Assembly (NCBI GenBank): GCA_937895705.1
Contig: CALBKM010000017.1
Span: 1 to 64,000, forward strand
Source: an uncultured Clostridia bacterium
GTDB lineage: Bacteria; Bacillota; Clostridia; Lachnospirales; Lachnospiraceae
DNA length: 64,000 nucleotides
Direction of reading: 5' to 3'
Made by a program: the position numbers and the translations under genes. The notes beneath the pieces were generated by a model. That model saw only the letters and a list, made by a program, of their open reading frames with translations, was not told the DNA's origin and did not search any database. Below, piece after piece: positions 35,276 through 43,111 of the stretch. How positions within the stretch are numbered: position 1 is the first letter of the stretch; each line of letters opens with the position of its first letter.

Positions 35276-36592
35276 TTAGGAAAAACACTTTGTAAACAAT
35301 TCAAAGTAGTTTTCAAAGGTTTTTTTGCAACAGGACGGATTATCGATTTCGACACCGTCCACCCGCAGTCCTGCCAAAGAGAAAGCCATGGCCATGCGAT
35401 GGTCATCGTAGGTCTGTATACGTGCTCCGTGGAGAGGAACAGGGTTGATGATGAGGCCGGTTCCGTCGTCGTCCACCCGTGCGTCACCGCCCAGACGACG
35501 AATTTCGGTAAGGGTGGCGGTCATACGGTCACATTCTTGACTGCGGATATGTTCCACACTGCGAATGTGGGTAGGAGAGTCCGCAAACAGGGCAAGAACC
35601 GCCATGGTCATAGTCTGGTCGGAAAAGTCGCTCATGGTGATATCAAGTCCCGGATAGTGTCCGCCTTCCGGACCGGTAACGCGGATGCCCTCCGGTGTGT
35701 CGGTAACGGTACAGCCCAGTTGCTCCAAGGCAAGGATAAAGCGAAGGTCACCCTGCATGGAGGTCTTGTGAACGCCGGTTACGGTGACGGAGGTGCCCAG
35801 TAATGCGGCAGCTGCGTAGAAGTAACACGCACCGGAAAGGTCCGGCTCGATGTCATAGGTTTGACTTTTATAAGAAACATTGCCCGGAATCCGATAAACG
35901 GTTCCTGAGTCTTCTTTTGCGGAACGAACCGGAGCGACGCCGAATTCCTTCATCATGCGTTCCGTAATGGCCACATAGGACATGGCGGTGCGGGAGCCCA
36001 CCGCCGTAACGGTAAGACCTTCCGGAAGCAGAATGCCGGTCAGCATGAGAGCGCTTAAAAACTGGCTGCTCCGGTCGATGGAGACGGAAAGTTCCGGCGC
36101 TGAGGGCAGGCGGCCAGCGCCGCCCTCGATGCGAAGAGGCAGATGTCCTTCCTCTTCTAAGGCTGTAACGGATACCCCGATGGAACGGAGTGCATCGATT
36201 AACGGAGCCATAGGTCTTTTTTTCATTTGTTCCGAAGCATCTAAAATGTATGTGCCGTCGCAAAAGGCGAGGAGTGCCGTCAAGAAGCGGGCTGCGGTGC
36301 CGGCGCTGGCGGCATAGACCGTAGCGGTTTTGTTCGGTAACGATCCTTTACAGCCGGTTACTTTGATATCCTTAGTGGTTTCGTCGGCGGAACATTCGAT
36401 TCCTAAATCCTGCAGAGCGGTAATCAAAGCTCTGGAATCAGAGGAAAACAAAGCGTTCTTTAATGTACACGCACCGTCGGACAAAGCAGCCAGAAGCAGG
36501 GCACGATTGGTGATGCTTTTGGAGCCGGGCACTGTTACGGTAAACGGTGCGATTTCTTTTATTGGTGTTACTTTGTAACAATCGGATGACAT
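35276..36592 (-). CDS. aroA: 3-phosphoshikimate 1-carboxyvinyltransferase (EPSP synthase)
   Basis: A 438-residue enzyme that joins PEP and shikimate-3-phosphate on the way to aromatic amino acids. Diagnostic segments: VPGSKSITNRALLLAALSDG, AASAGTAARFLTALL, MKKRPMAPLIDALRSIG, DFSDQTMTMAVLALFAD, and DDHRMAMAFSLAG near the C terminus. Ribosome binding site GGGAGGA. It lies 12 bp downstream of the xylanase gene on the same strand and has no separate promoter that I can see, an odd partnership for a core biosynthetic gene. Confidence 0.96.
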   Translation of the reverse strand: MSSDCYKVTPIKEIAPFTVTVPGSKSITNRALLLAALSDGACTLKNALFSSDSRALITALQDLGIECSADETTKDIKVTGCKGSLPNKTATVYAASAGTAARFLTALLAFCDGTYILDASEQMKKRPMAPLIDALRSIGVSVTALEEEGHLPLRIEGGAGRLPSAPELSVSIDRSSQFLSALMLTGILLPEGLTVTAVGSRTAMSYVAITERMMKEFGVAPVRSAKEDSGTVYRIPGNVSYKSQTYDIEPDLSGACYFYAAAALLGTSVTVTGVHKTSMQGDLRFILALEQLGCTVTDTPEGIRVTGPEGGHYPGLDITMSDFSDQTMTMAVLALFADSPTHIRSVEHIRSQECDRMTATLTEIRRLGGDARVDDDGTGLIINPVPLHGARIQTYDDHRMAMAFSLAGLRVDGVEIDNPSCCKKTFENYFELFTKCFS

Positions 36593-36604
36593 GGAAAATC
36601 CTCC

Positions 36605-37876
36605 CTATTCCTGAATGGTATAGCCGGCATCCACATAAGCCTGCAGAACCTTGTAGTAAGCCGGTTTTGCAATACCCGGCATGGAGAACAGAAGAGGAGT
36701 CTGATCACCGCGCCAGGAATGGTCATCGCCCATGCCCCAGTAAGTGATACCGGTAATGTTGCCGCCGTCCTTCCTTAACTCCAAAATGCCCTTCATCAGG
36801 GAATAGTAATAATTGGCCTGGGTCGTGTCGTTGTTACAGGTGACATCCAGCTCGGTCAGCTGTACTTCGTAGCCTGCGTCAAGGAATTTTTTTGCTGTGG
36901 ATTTGAACAACTCGGTGGAAGGATAGCCTGTATCTAAGTGGGCCTGCATACCGAATGCGTCGCAGATCTTTCCTTCGGAGTTGATGAACTCCATAATGGC
37001 AAGCAAATGCTGACTGTTCATGTAGGTGTTGAAATCGTTGAATACCAGGCTGACTTTATCACGGATTCCGTATTGTTTTAACATGTCGTCCGCGATTTCG
37101 TAAGCTCTTTTCACGAAAGAAGGCGTGTAATTCTGTTTTCCGTAAATGGCAATCCAGTTGTTCGGAGTTGCGTTCCAGTACTCGTTAACCACGTCCCAAG
37201 CATACACACAGTCGCTGTATTGGCTGTCGTATACATGCTTCATGACAGTACGAATGTAGAACTCCATACGGGCATCCATAACTTCCGGGGTGGTAAGTTC
37301 GCCGGAAGCGGAGTAACCGGTGCGGAAAAACCAGTCCGGAGTCTGGCTGTGCCATACGAGGGTATGGAACCGAAGTCCCAGGTCGTTTTCGGAACAGAGC
37401 TTCATTGCCAAATCCGTAGCGGTAAAATTAAGTTTCGGAACTGTGGTATCTGTATATCCGGCCGGGATTACATATCCCATGGATTTTGCTTCGTCAAGGG
37501 AAATGAGTGTCGGAGCATTGCCCATAACGGCATCCGGCTTCATTTCATTTTCCAAAGAGATACTGTTGTAATGTTTTTTGATTAACTTTACCGTGTAAAT
37601 GTTTTCCAAATCGGAAGCTCGGGTAACACAAACACCGGACTTGTCAAAAACAGTACCGTAGGTATTCATAAGAGTAACGGATTTGTCAAAAGGAAGCGGT
37701 GTCGCCGTCGGCTTTTTGGTCGGTTCCGGAGTGGCGGTCGGTTCAGGGGTGGCAGTAGGAGCCACAGTGACGGTCGGTTCCGGAGTCGGAGTGATTTCGG
37801 TTTCTTTTGAGCCGCATGCTGCAAATAAAGCTACGGCGAGTGTTAATAAAGCGAAATATGAAACTGATTTTTTCAT
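36605..37876 (-). CDS. GH10 endo-1,4-beta-xylanase lipoprotein
   Basis: A 423-residue xylan-degrading lipoprotein. The lipobox is LFAAC with Cys21; residues about 28-62 are a TPEPT-type linker. The catalytic domain fills residues about 65-420. It has SLENEMKPD, RFHTLVWHSQTPDWFF, acid/base Glu232 in WDVVNEYW and nucleophile Glu342 in VQLTELDVT, plus the end block ITYWGMGDDHSW. It would act on xylan at the outer surface. Together with the acetyl esterase at 24447 it points to plant polysaccharide use. Confidence 0.93.
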   Translation of the reverse strand: MKKSVSYFALLTLAVALFAACGSKETEITPTPEPTVTVAPTATPEPTATPEPTKKPTATPLPFDKSVTLMNTYGTVFDKSGVCVTRASDLENIYTVKLIKKHYNSISLENEMKPDAVMGNAPTLISLDEAKSMGYVIPAGYTDTTVPKLNFTATDLAMKLCSENDLGLRFHTLVWHSQTPDWFFRTGYSASGELTTPEVMDARMEFYIRTVMKHVYDSQYSDCVYAWDVVNEYWNATPNNWIAIYGKQNYTPSFVKRAYEIADDMLKQYGIRDKVSLVFNDFNTYMNSQHLLAIMEFINSEGKICDAFGMQAHLDTGYPSTELFKSTAKKFLDAGYEVQLTELDVTCNNDTTQANYYYSLMKGILELRKDGGNITGITYWGMGDDHSWRGDQTPLLFSMPGIAKPAYYKVLQAYVDAGYTIQE

Positions 37877-37943
37877 TTGTTTATATCCTTTCTTTCAAAA
37901 AGTGAGTTCGAAGTAACGGTTGATTTCCAAAGAACTCCTTAGA

Positions 37944-37972
37944 ATTATAGCATAGAAAAAAGAGTTTGAAAA
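37944..37972 (-). promoter_or_regulatory. Probable promoter of the xylanase-aroA run
   Basis: On the minus strand, TATAAT (37944-37949) with a weak TTTTCA 17 bp upstream (37967-37972). AAGGAGT follows the -10; the ribosome binding site of the gene itself is AAAGGAT. Confidence 0.5.
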
Positions 37973-37986
37973 GCCCCATATATTTT

Positions 37987-38015
37987 TTGACATAATGTTA
38001 AAAAAGTTGTATAAT
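37987..38015 (+). promoter_or_regulatory. Promoter of the DUF374 gene
   Basis: Full consensus TTGACA (37987-37992), 17-bp spacer, TATAAT (38010-38015), divergent from the xylanase promoter. Confidence 0.85.
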
Positions 38016-38088
38016 ATGACACAGAAAGAGGAATGGGATGTATGAGACCGGGCGGGTGTAAGTTCACAACGGAAAGAGAGACGGTAGT

Positions 38089-38751
38089 ATGAAATTACAG
38101 CGGATATCGAAACATTTTCCGATGTTCATGCGAAGAGGAACACAGCATGTGGTTGTGTGGATTTGGCGCATGTATATCGGATTTGTGGCGCGGACCTCAA
38201 AGGTAGAGTTTCAGGGAATTGAAAATATCGATAAGAACCGCATGCTGGGGTTCTGGCATGAGGATAGTTATTGTATGCAGCTTTTATTAAGAGAGCTGAA
38301 GAAATTTGAGAAAAAGGTGCATGTAATCGTGACTTCCGAGCGACGGGGGGATTATATTGCGGAGATGGTATCACATTACGGCGGGGAACCGATGCGTCTG
38401 CCGGACGGTTTAAAGATGCGTTCCTTTTTAAAGGATTTAAAGGAGGACAGTAAGCAGGCCGGACTTACCCTTGCGGCAGCCATGGACGGTCCCAGCGGTC
38501 CTTATCGTAAGCCGAAGCGCCTGTTGTTTATGCTGGCCCAGGAAGCGGAAAAATCGGTGGTTTATGTACGGTTTATAAAGAAAGGGATGATGACGTTTCC
38601 TTGGCGCTGGGATAAGTATCGTGTGCCGCTTCCGTTTACAAAACTGATTTGCAAGATTGATTATATCGGAGAGATTGCAAAGGAAGAGTTAAAGAACTTC
38701 GGCGAGTATGCAAAGCGTGTATTCGGTGAGGATATTTGTGTGGAAGAATAG
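38089..38751 (+). CDS. DUF374 lysophospholipid acyltransferase-like protein
   Basis: A 220-residue membrane-associated protein. The central motifs GFWHEDSYCMQLLLRE, TSERRGDYIAEMVSHYGG and AAAMDGPSGPYRKPKR match the DUF374 branch of the acyltransferase fold (W-H-x-D/S-x and D-G-P-x-G-P blocks). In Gram-negative bacteria relatives are linked to lipid A-like acyl transfer; in Clostridia the substrate is unknown and may be a membrane or wall-linked lipid. The histidine phosphatase gene follows after 12 bp. Confidence 0.8.
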   Translation: MKLQRISKHFPMFMRRGTQHVVVWIWRMYIGFVARTSKVEFQGIENIDKNRMLGFWHEDSYCMQLLLRELKKFEKKVHVIVTSERRGDYIAEMVSHYGGEPMRLPDGLKMRSFLKDLKEDSKQAGLTLAAAMDGPSGPYRKPKRLLFMLAQEAEKSVVYVRFIKKGMMTFPWRWDKYRVPLPFTKLICKIDYIGEIAKEELKNFGEYAKRVFGEDICVEE

Positions 38752-38763
38752 GGAGATTGTGGT

Positions 38764-39396
38764 ATGCGATTGATTTTGATTCGTCACGGACGACAGAGCA
38801 GTCCTCTTTGCAATGTGGATGTGGATTTGTCGGAGGTGGGGAGACAGCAGGCGGAGCTTTTGGCGGAGCGCCTGGCAGGTCTTTCGCCGGACCGGATTTA
38901 TACCAGTGCCCTGACCAGGGCGAAGCAGACCGCGGAGATTCTGTTCGGTACAGAGGTGCCGTTTGTTGAGCGGGAGTCGTTAAACGAGATTTCGTTCGGA
39001 GACATGACCGGGAAAGCGGATTCCCGGAATGCGGTTTTGTTTCCGGAGTATTTTGCCGCAAAGAAGAAAAAAGAAGAGAATTTGCGCCTTCCGGGAGGCG
39101 AATGCCCGACGGAGGTGTATAATCGTGCAGTAAAGGTGGTGGAAGAGGCCATAGCTTCCGGTGCAAAGACGGTAGTGTTTGTTACCCACGGCGGTGTGAT
39201 TCGTGCGCTTGTTGCGGGATTGCTGGGTCTGGGTGCGGGGCATATGCTCCGGATTGCGGACAGTCTGGAACATACGTCGGTAACGGAGCTTAAGTTTTCC
39301 GAAGAAGCGGGGTGTTTTTCGCTGGAGCGGTTAAATGATGCGTCTCACCTTGACGGAAAGCCGGAACTTAGCAGGAATGCATGGTCAAAGGGCTGA
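38764..39396 (+). CDS. Histidine phosphatase family protein
   Basis: A 210-residue phosphatase of the phosphoglycerate mutase-like superfamily. The phosphohistidine motif is LIRHGRQ at the N terminus, the second Arg lies in TSALTRAKQTAEI, the acid residue in LNEISFGDMTGK and the second His in FVTHGGVIRAL. Family members include alpha-ribazole phosphatase (CobC), sugar phosphatases and mutases; the substrate is not clear. A strong terminator follows. Confidence 0.85.
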   Translation: MRLILIRHGRQSSPLCNVDVDLSEVGRQQAELLAERLAGLSPDRIYTSALTRAKQTAEILFGTEVPFVERESLNEISFGDMTGKADSRNAVLFPEYFAAKKKKEENLRLPGGECPTEVYNRAVKVVEEAIASGAKTVVFVTHGGVIRALVAGLLGLGAGHMLRIADSLEHTSVTELKFSEEAGCFSLERLNDASHLDGKPELSRNAWSKG

Positions 39397-39422
39397 GAAC
39401 CGAAATTATAAAGAATCTATTG

Positions 39423-39470
39423 GGACGGATGCGTTTGCGGCTTAGCCGCAAATGACATTCGTCCTTTTTT
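39423..39470 (+). terminator. Terminator after the phosphatase gene
   Basis: GGACGGATG...TTTGCGGC pairs with GCCGCAAA...CATTCGTCC, followed by TTTTTT. Confidence 0.92.
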
Positions 39471-39553
39471 GGTACCGTCTGAAGACAGCAAGGAATCGCA
39501 GAAGAAGGGAAATACGCATAAACTGTAGGGAGAACAGTTACGGAAGTGTTTGC

Positions 39554-40414
39554 ATGATAATTTATACGGTGAAGGCCGGAGATACCATACAGGGAATTGC
39601 TTCTGCCACGGGAAGCAGTGTGGAGCGGATTTTGAGGGATAATGCTTTGACCGAAGACAGCGTATTGGTGCCGGGACAGGCGATTGTGGTCTTACAGCCG
39701 AATGTGACCTATACGGTACAGGAGGGTGATACTTTTCTCGGAATTGCGGAGCGGTACCGAATTGCTCCGAAGCAACTCCTTGCCAATAATCCTGCATTAA
39801 ACGGCAGGGAAGTGTTATACCCGGGAGAAACAATTGTGATTGACTACGCTACCAACATGGAACGCCGGCCCCTTTCCGTAAACGGATATGCTTATCCGTA
39901 TATTGACCGGGAAATTTTGCGGAAGACGTTGCCATATTTGACGTACCTTACGTTGTTTACCTATGGGTTTACGGAAAACGGAGACTTAATCGGAATTGAT
40001 GACGAAGAAGTCATTCAAATCGCAAAAGAGTATCAGGTAGCGCCGCTGATGCTTCTTTCCACACTTACGGACGACGGAACCTTCAGTAATGAACTGGCTC
40101 GGCGGATTTTTGCGGATGAAGCGGCCAGAAACCGACTGTTTGATCAGATATTAGAGAATCTGAGGAGAAAGGGATACTATGGTCTGGATGTGGATTTTGA
40201 GTTTATTTTGCCGGAGGACAGAGAGAACTACGTTCGGTTTTTGACAGAGCTTAAGGCGAGACTGGAACCGGAGGGCTATCCGTTGGTGGTGGCACTGGCA
40301 CCGAAAACTTCCGGGATGCAGCGGGGGCTTTTGTATGAGTCTCACGACTATCCGGCCATCGGTGCTGTGGCGGACTCCGTTCTTATTATGACCTATGAGT
40401 GGGGCTATACGTAG
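39554..40414 (+). pseudogene. LysM-GH18 spore cortex hydrolase (YaaH/SleL-like), truncated by prophage
   Basis: The start at 39554 opens directly with a LysM repeat (IIYTVKAGDTIQGIA), and a second LysM follows (VTYTVQEGDTFLGIA). The GH18 domain begins at about residue 110; the catalytic DxxDxDxE signature reads GLDVDFEF with Glu about residue 216. The frame stops at 286 residues just after VLIMTYEWGYT, a conserved point in YaaH/SleL/YdhD enzymes, which are normally about 420-430 residues long. The stop codon comes from prophage DNA. About a third of the protein, including the end of the barrel, is missing. In Bacillus and Clostridium relatives this enzyme is an N-acetylglucosaminidase acting on spore cortex. 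Confidence 0.88.
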
Positions 40415-40422
40415 CCCCACTC
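40397..40422. other. Left prophage junction (hybrid attachment site), perfect inverted repeat
   Basis: GAGTGGGGCTA (40397-40407), TACG, TAGCCCCACTC (40412-40422). The left arm is host coding sequence (Glu-Trp-Gly-Tyr of the GH18 enzyme). Just past it, host-like coding ends and a stop codon appears. Large serine integrases use att sites that are imperfect palindromes with crossover at the centre, so the crossover most likely falls within about 40406-40412. The integrase gene ends 14 bp away. Confidence 0.7.
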
Positions 40423-40435
40423 AAGTTATGCGTAA

Positions 40436-41992
40436 TTATAAGAGCGGGAAAATATCTAGCTCAAAGTTCACGTTTTCACGGGTTCCCTTACGGTTCGGAG
40501 TATCCTTCAGATAGGTGGCCGAGCGGAGTACCTGCTTTAACATATCATTCTTAGCCTGTGCGCTTTCTGTTACCGGATAAGCGTGCAGGATTTCTTTTAC
40601 CAGAGGGAGGAATCCCGTACGGATTCGTTGCACATCGGCAGCGGAATCATAATCTTTCTGCAGTTTCAGAATATTCCTTTCGCAGGCTTCGATTTGCTTA
40701 TTAAGAAGCTGCTGTCTGCTCTTAAAAATCTCCGGGGTATAGAGCCCCTGTTCCAAAAGGTCATACGTGTTTAAAAGCTGAGACTCGAAGGTCTCTTTTC
40801 GTGCTTGTTCCGCCTTTAGTGCCTCGTACTTGGCGTTCAGAGAAGCCGGCAGATGCGGAATCGGAAGCTGTAGTTCGTATTCCCTACACCAGTCTTCGAG
40901 GGAGCGGAGCAGTTCCTTCTCGATTAGATAGATAGGAGAGGAGACTGTCTTGCATCCACGGGCAGGACATTTCAGCGTCGCATACGGAGTGTGATTATTC
41001 GGTCCGAGGCGAGTCATGAGCTGTCCGCACTTTTTACAGTACACGATGCCGGCAAGAGGATTCTGAAGCTCTCTGGTAGGAGAGGTCAGGCAGGTCCGGT
41101 TTGCATTCAGGTATTTGGCGGCAAGGTGGAAGGTAAACTCATCAATGATTGGCTCATGGAGTCCATCAGCGAGTATGTATTCTCCGTTCTTGTGCCTGGT
41201 CTTTACCATGCGTCCGTTCTCGTAGTTCTTAGTTTCTTTTTTATATCCCCAGCGTATTTTCCCGATATAGACCGGGTTGGTTAAAATGTCCCGGATGCTG
41301 TCCTTCGCCCAGTGTCCACCGTTGCGCGGAGGCACGTTCATTTCATCCAGACGTGCGGCAATGGTAAAGGTACCGACACGTTCTCCGGTTTCGCTCCGGG
41401 TGTACATTTCAAATATCATCCGGACAATCTCAGCTTCCTCCGGAACGATTTCCAAGGAATACCCAGTGTCGTTTGTAAGCTTTACTTTGCGGTACCCGTA
41501 AGGAGCGACGGAGGCAATAAACTTTCCTTCCTTTACAGCCGCCTGACGGCCTGCATCCAGACGGCGACGGATGGTTTTGTATTCCCGGCGGGACATAAAC
41601 AGTCCAAACTCAAAATATTCTTCGTCAAACTCATTGTCCGGGTCGTATATCTTGGCTGGAGTAATAATCTTGGTACCGCCACGCTTGAAGGACTTGGCTA
41701 CCTGTCCCTGGTCCATGGTATCACCACGGGCGAGACGCTCCACCTCAACCACAAACACACCGTCCCACATACCGGCTTCCACCTGACGGAGCAGTTTTTG
41801 CATGACCGGACGTGCCGCAATGGTTTCGCCGGAAACAATCTCACGGAAGAAATTCTCTGCCGGAAGGTCAATGTGCATCCGCTCGGCCAGCTCTTCGATG
41901 CGCTTCTGGTGACGGGCAAGGGTTTCTCCCTCTCCACGGGCCTCGGCTTCCATATCGGCGCGGGACTTTCTAAGGTAGGCACAGTAAGGCAT
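40436..41992 (-). CDS. int: Large serine recombinase, prophage integrase
   Basis: A 518-residue serine integrase. The N-terminal catalytic domain begins MPYCAYLRKSRADME with nucleophile Ser about residue 10, and has VFVVEVERLARGDTMDQG. The recombinase domain (VAPYGYRKV ... WAKDSIRDILTNPVYIGKIRWGYKK) and zinc ribbon (YCKKCGQLMTR ... LKCPARGC) follow, then a coiled-coil region at about 370-460. These parts define large serine recombinases of the phiC31/TP901-1/A118 type that act without supercoiling. Ribosome binding site AAAGGAG. The gene ends 14 bp inside the left junction. Confidence 0.95.
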   Translation of the reverse strand: MPYCAYLRKSRADMEAEARGEGETLARHQKRIEELAERMHIDLPAENFFREIVSGETIAARPVMQKLLRQVEAGMWDGVFVVEVERLARGDTMDQGQVAKSFKRGGTKIITPAKIYDPDNEFDEEYFEFGLFMSRREYKTIRRRLDAGRQAAVKEGKFIASVAPYGYRKVKLTNDTGYSLEIVPEEAEIVRMIFEMYTRSETGERVGTFTIAARLDEMNVPPRNGGHWAKDSIRDILTNPVYIGKIRWGYKKETKNYENGRMVKTRHKNGEYILADGLHEPIIDEFTFHLAAKYLNANRTCLTSPTRELQNPLAGIVYCKKCGQLMTRLGPNNHTPYATLKCPARGCKTVSSPIYLIEKELLRSLEDWCREYELQLPIPHLPASLNAKYEALKAEQARKETFESQLLNTYDLLEQGLYTPEIFKSRQQLLNKQIEACERNILKLQKDYDSAADVQRIRTGFLPLVKEILHAYPVTESAQAKNDMLKQVLRSATYLKDTPNRKGTRENVNFELDIFPLL

Positions 41993-42020
41993 AAAAATAG
42001 CACTCCTTTCTTAAAAATGC

Positions 42021-42049
42021 GTGACATTCTAAGGCGGAAGTGCTATAAT
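42021..42049 (+). promoter_or_regulatory. Rightward promoter in the integrase-repressor gap
   Basis: GTGACA (42021-42026), 17-bp spacer, TATAAT (42044-42049). Inverted repeat GGAAGTGC (42036-42043) and GCACTTCC (42068-42075), centres 32 bp apart, flanks the -10 and the start of transcription, as an operator pair would. Confidence 0.6.
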
Positions 42050-42055
42050 ATACGT

Positions 42056-42127
42056 GATGAGAGTATGGCACTTCCAAGTGTCAGTATGGTTAGGCTCCGG
42101 TGTTCCCGCACCGGGGCTTTTTGTTTT
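42056..42127 (+). ncRNA. Possible small phage RNA ending in a strong terminator
   Basis: From the promoter above, transcription would start near 42056 and stop at the hairpin GCTCCGGTG (42094-42102) / CACCGGGGC (42109-42117) followed by TTTTTGTTTT, giving an RNA of about 72 nt. A small open frame starts at 42057 but has no ribosome binding site. The hairpin also prevents read-through toward the XRE gene. Confidence 0.45.
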
Positions 42128-42171
42128 GAAGTTAATCGGATTATACCATAGATGTTTAGAATTATGCAATC

Positions 42172-42193
42172 ATTTTGTTGACGTCAACAAAAT
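42172..42193. promoter_or_regulatory. 22-bp perfect palindrome, probable operator
   Basis: ATTTTGTTGAC joined to GTCAACAAAAT with no spacer, 64 bp upstream of the XRE regulator start. Likely bound by a phage repressor; it is too compact to form an mRNA hairpin with a usual loop. Confidence 0.65.
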
Positions 42194-42208
42194 GGTCTCC
42201 ATCCAGCA

Positions 42209-42240
42209 TAATAGTAATACCACGAAGTGGAATACTATTA
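42209..42240. promoter_or_regulatory. Inverted repeat just upstream of the XRE gene ribosome binding site
   Basis: TAATAGTA (42209-42216) and TACTATTA (42233-42240) enclose CCAC-GAA-GTGG. It could be a second operator or a leader hairpin touching the AAAGGAG site at 42243-42249. Confidence 0.5.
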
Positions 42241-42257
42241 CAAAAGGAGATGTTGGT

Positions 42258-42473
42258 ATGGTAAGTGTAACGTATAACCTGGCGGCGGTGCTGGAGGAGA
42301 GGAAGATGTCGGTGGGAGAGCTGGCGCGGCGTGCGGGGGTGGCGAAGAGCTACGTGTCGTATATCGCCCGGAACCGGATTCATCCGTCACTGTATATGCT
42401 GGCCCAGATAGCGGAGGCGTTAGCGGTGCCGGTGGAGGAACTGTATACCGTTCTATATCATGAACGGTCGTAA
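42258..42473 (+). CDS. Small XRE-family helix-turn-helix regulator
   Basis: The start at 42258 has AAAGGAGATG upstream; the frame is open further left but crosses the terminator and operators. The 71-residue protein is a single HTH domain (LAAVLEERKMSVGELARRAGVAKSYVSYIARNR ... SLYMLAQIAEALAVPVEEL) with no extra domain, as in Cro-like or plasmid/phage copy regulators. Two palindromes upstream suggest self-control. It may regulate the divergent integrase. Confidence 0.85.
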   Translation: MVSVTYNLAAVLEERKMSVGELARRAGVAKSYVSYIARNRIHPSLYMLAQIAEALAVPVEELYTVLYHERS

Positions 42474-42539
42474 GTATTGCAATTCTGAACGAAAGGGTTT
42501 AGAATGTAAAACAAAGAGACGAAGCACTTTAAATAAAAC

Positions 42540-42568
42540 AGAGGCCGACAGTTAATCTGTCAGCCTCT
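42540..42568 (-). terminator. Terminator overlapping the stop of the small membrane protein gene
   Basis: On the minus strand AGAGGC-GACAG pairs with CTGTC-GCCTCT; the stop codon sits in the loop and TTTTATTT follows the stem. Confidence 0.75.
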
Positions 42569-42743
42569 CATCGAGGTCATCCGGGAGCTTCGATGCATCC
42601 TTCTCCTGCCTGCCGGTGGATATAAAGGCAACCAGAATTACAAGAAGCATATAGATGAGAGAAGCTCCCATACTGCCCAAGCCCAGGGCAAGGGCGATAA
42701 CCAGGGACAGCACCATTAGAACTATAACGAGAAGTAAAGTCAT
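42552..42743 (-). CDS. Small two-helix membrane protein
   Basis: A 63-residue protein with two hydrophobic helices (LLLVIVLMVLSLVIALALGL and LIYMLLVILVAFIS) and a charged tail. The start has a strong AAGGAGG ribosome binding site and the gene ends in its own terminator, so it is a real, independent unit. I do not recognise it. Placement in the lysogeny region suggests expression from the prophage, for instance in superinfection exclusion; that is inference only. Confidence 0.65.
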   Translation of the reverse strand: MTLLLVIVLMVLSLVIALALGLGSMGASLIYMLLVILVAFISTGRQEKDASKLPDDLDERLTD

Positions 42744-42864
42744 GAAAACCTCCTTATGTGTTAATAGTCAACGATTTAATACAAGTAGATAATAGCACAT
42801 AAAAGAGTCTAATGCAATACAAACAATAGAAATTCTACGAAAGAAAACGGAGGGAAAGAACACT

Positions 42865-43029
42865 ATGAAGGTAAAGAGCAGAGAGAAGCAGCAAGCAAAT
42901 ACTATTGGCCGGATGTACAAAAAGGAGATTGTGGAGATGGTGGAGAACCGGATAGATGATACGGACACAAAATTTCTTCAGCAGACACATACGATCATAA
43001 GGTGTCATATAGAAAAGTATAGAAAGTGA
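42865..43029 (+). CDS. Small basic protein, unknown
   Basis: A 54-residue frame (MKVKSREKQQANTIGRMYKK start) with a good AGGGAAAG ribosome binding site. It is charged, helical and soluble. It lies in the lysogeny region between the XRE regulator and the SAP-domain gene, and its stop is followed at once by TTGACA (43030-43035), which may be a promoter for the SAP gene. No homologue recognised. Confidence 0.5.
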   Translation: MKVKSREKQQANTIGRMYKKEIVEMVENRIDDTDTKFLQQTHTIIRCHIEKYRK

Positions 43030-43111
43030 TTGACAAAAGAAATTAAATTTTGCAAGATAGAAGAGGAATAAACCGAGTTATCTTGTATAAAAACGAAAGA
43101 GAGGTTTTAAC

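Noticed and set aside
41312..42151. Long rightward open frame over the integrase region
   Set aside because: It is the antisense shadow of the serine integrase and has no ribosome binding site or plausible protein features.
42054..42257. Upstream extension of the small XRE regulator
   Set aside because: It would translate through a terminator and two operators; the start at 42258 has a strong ribosome binding site.
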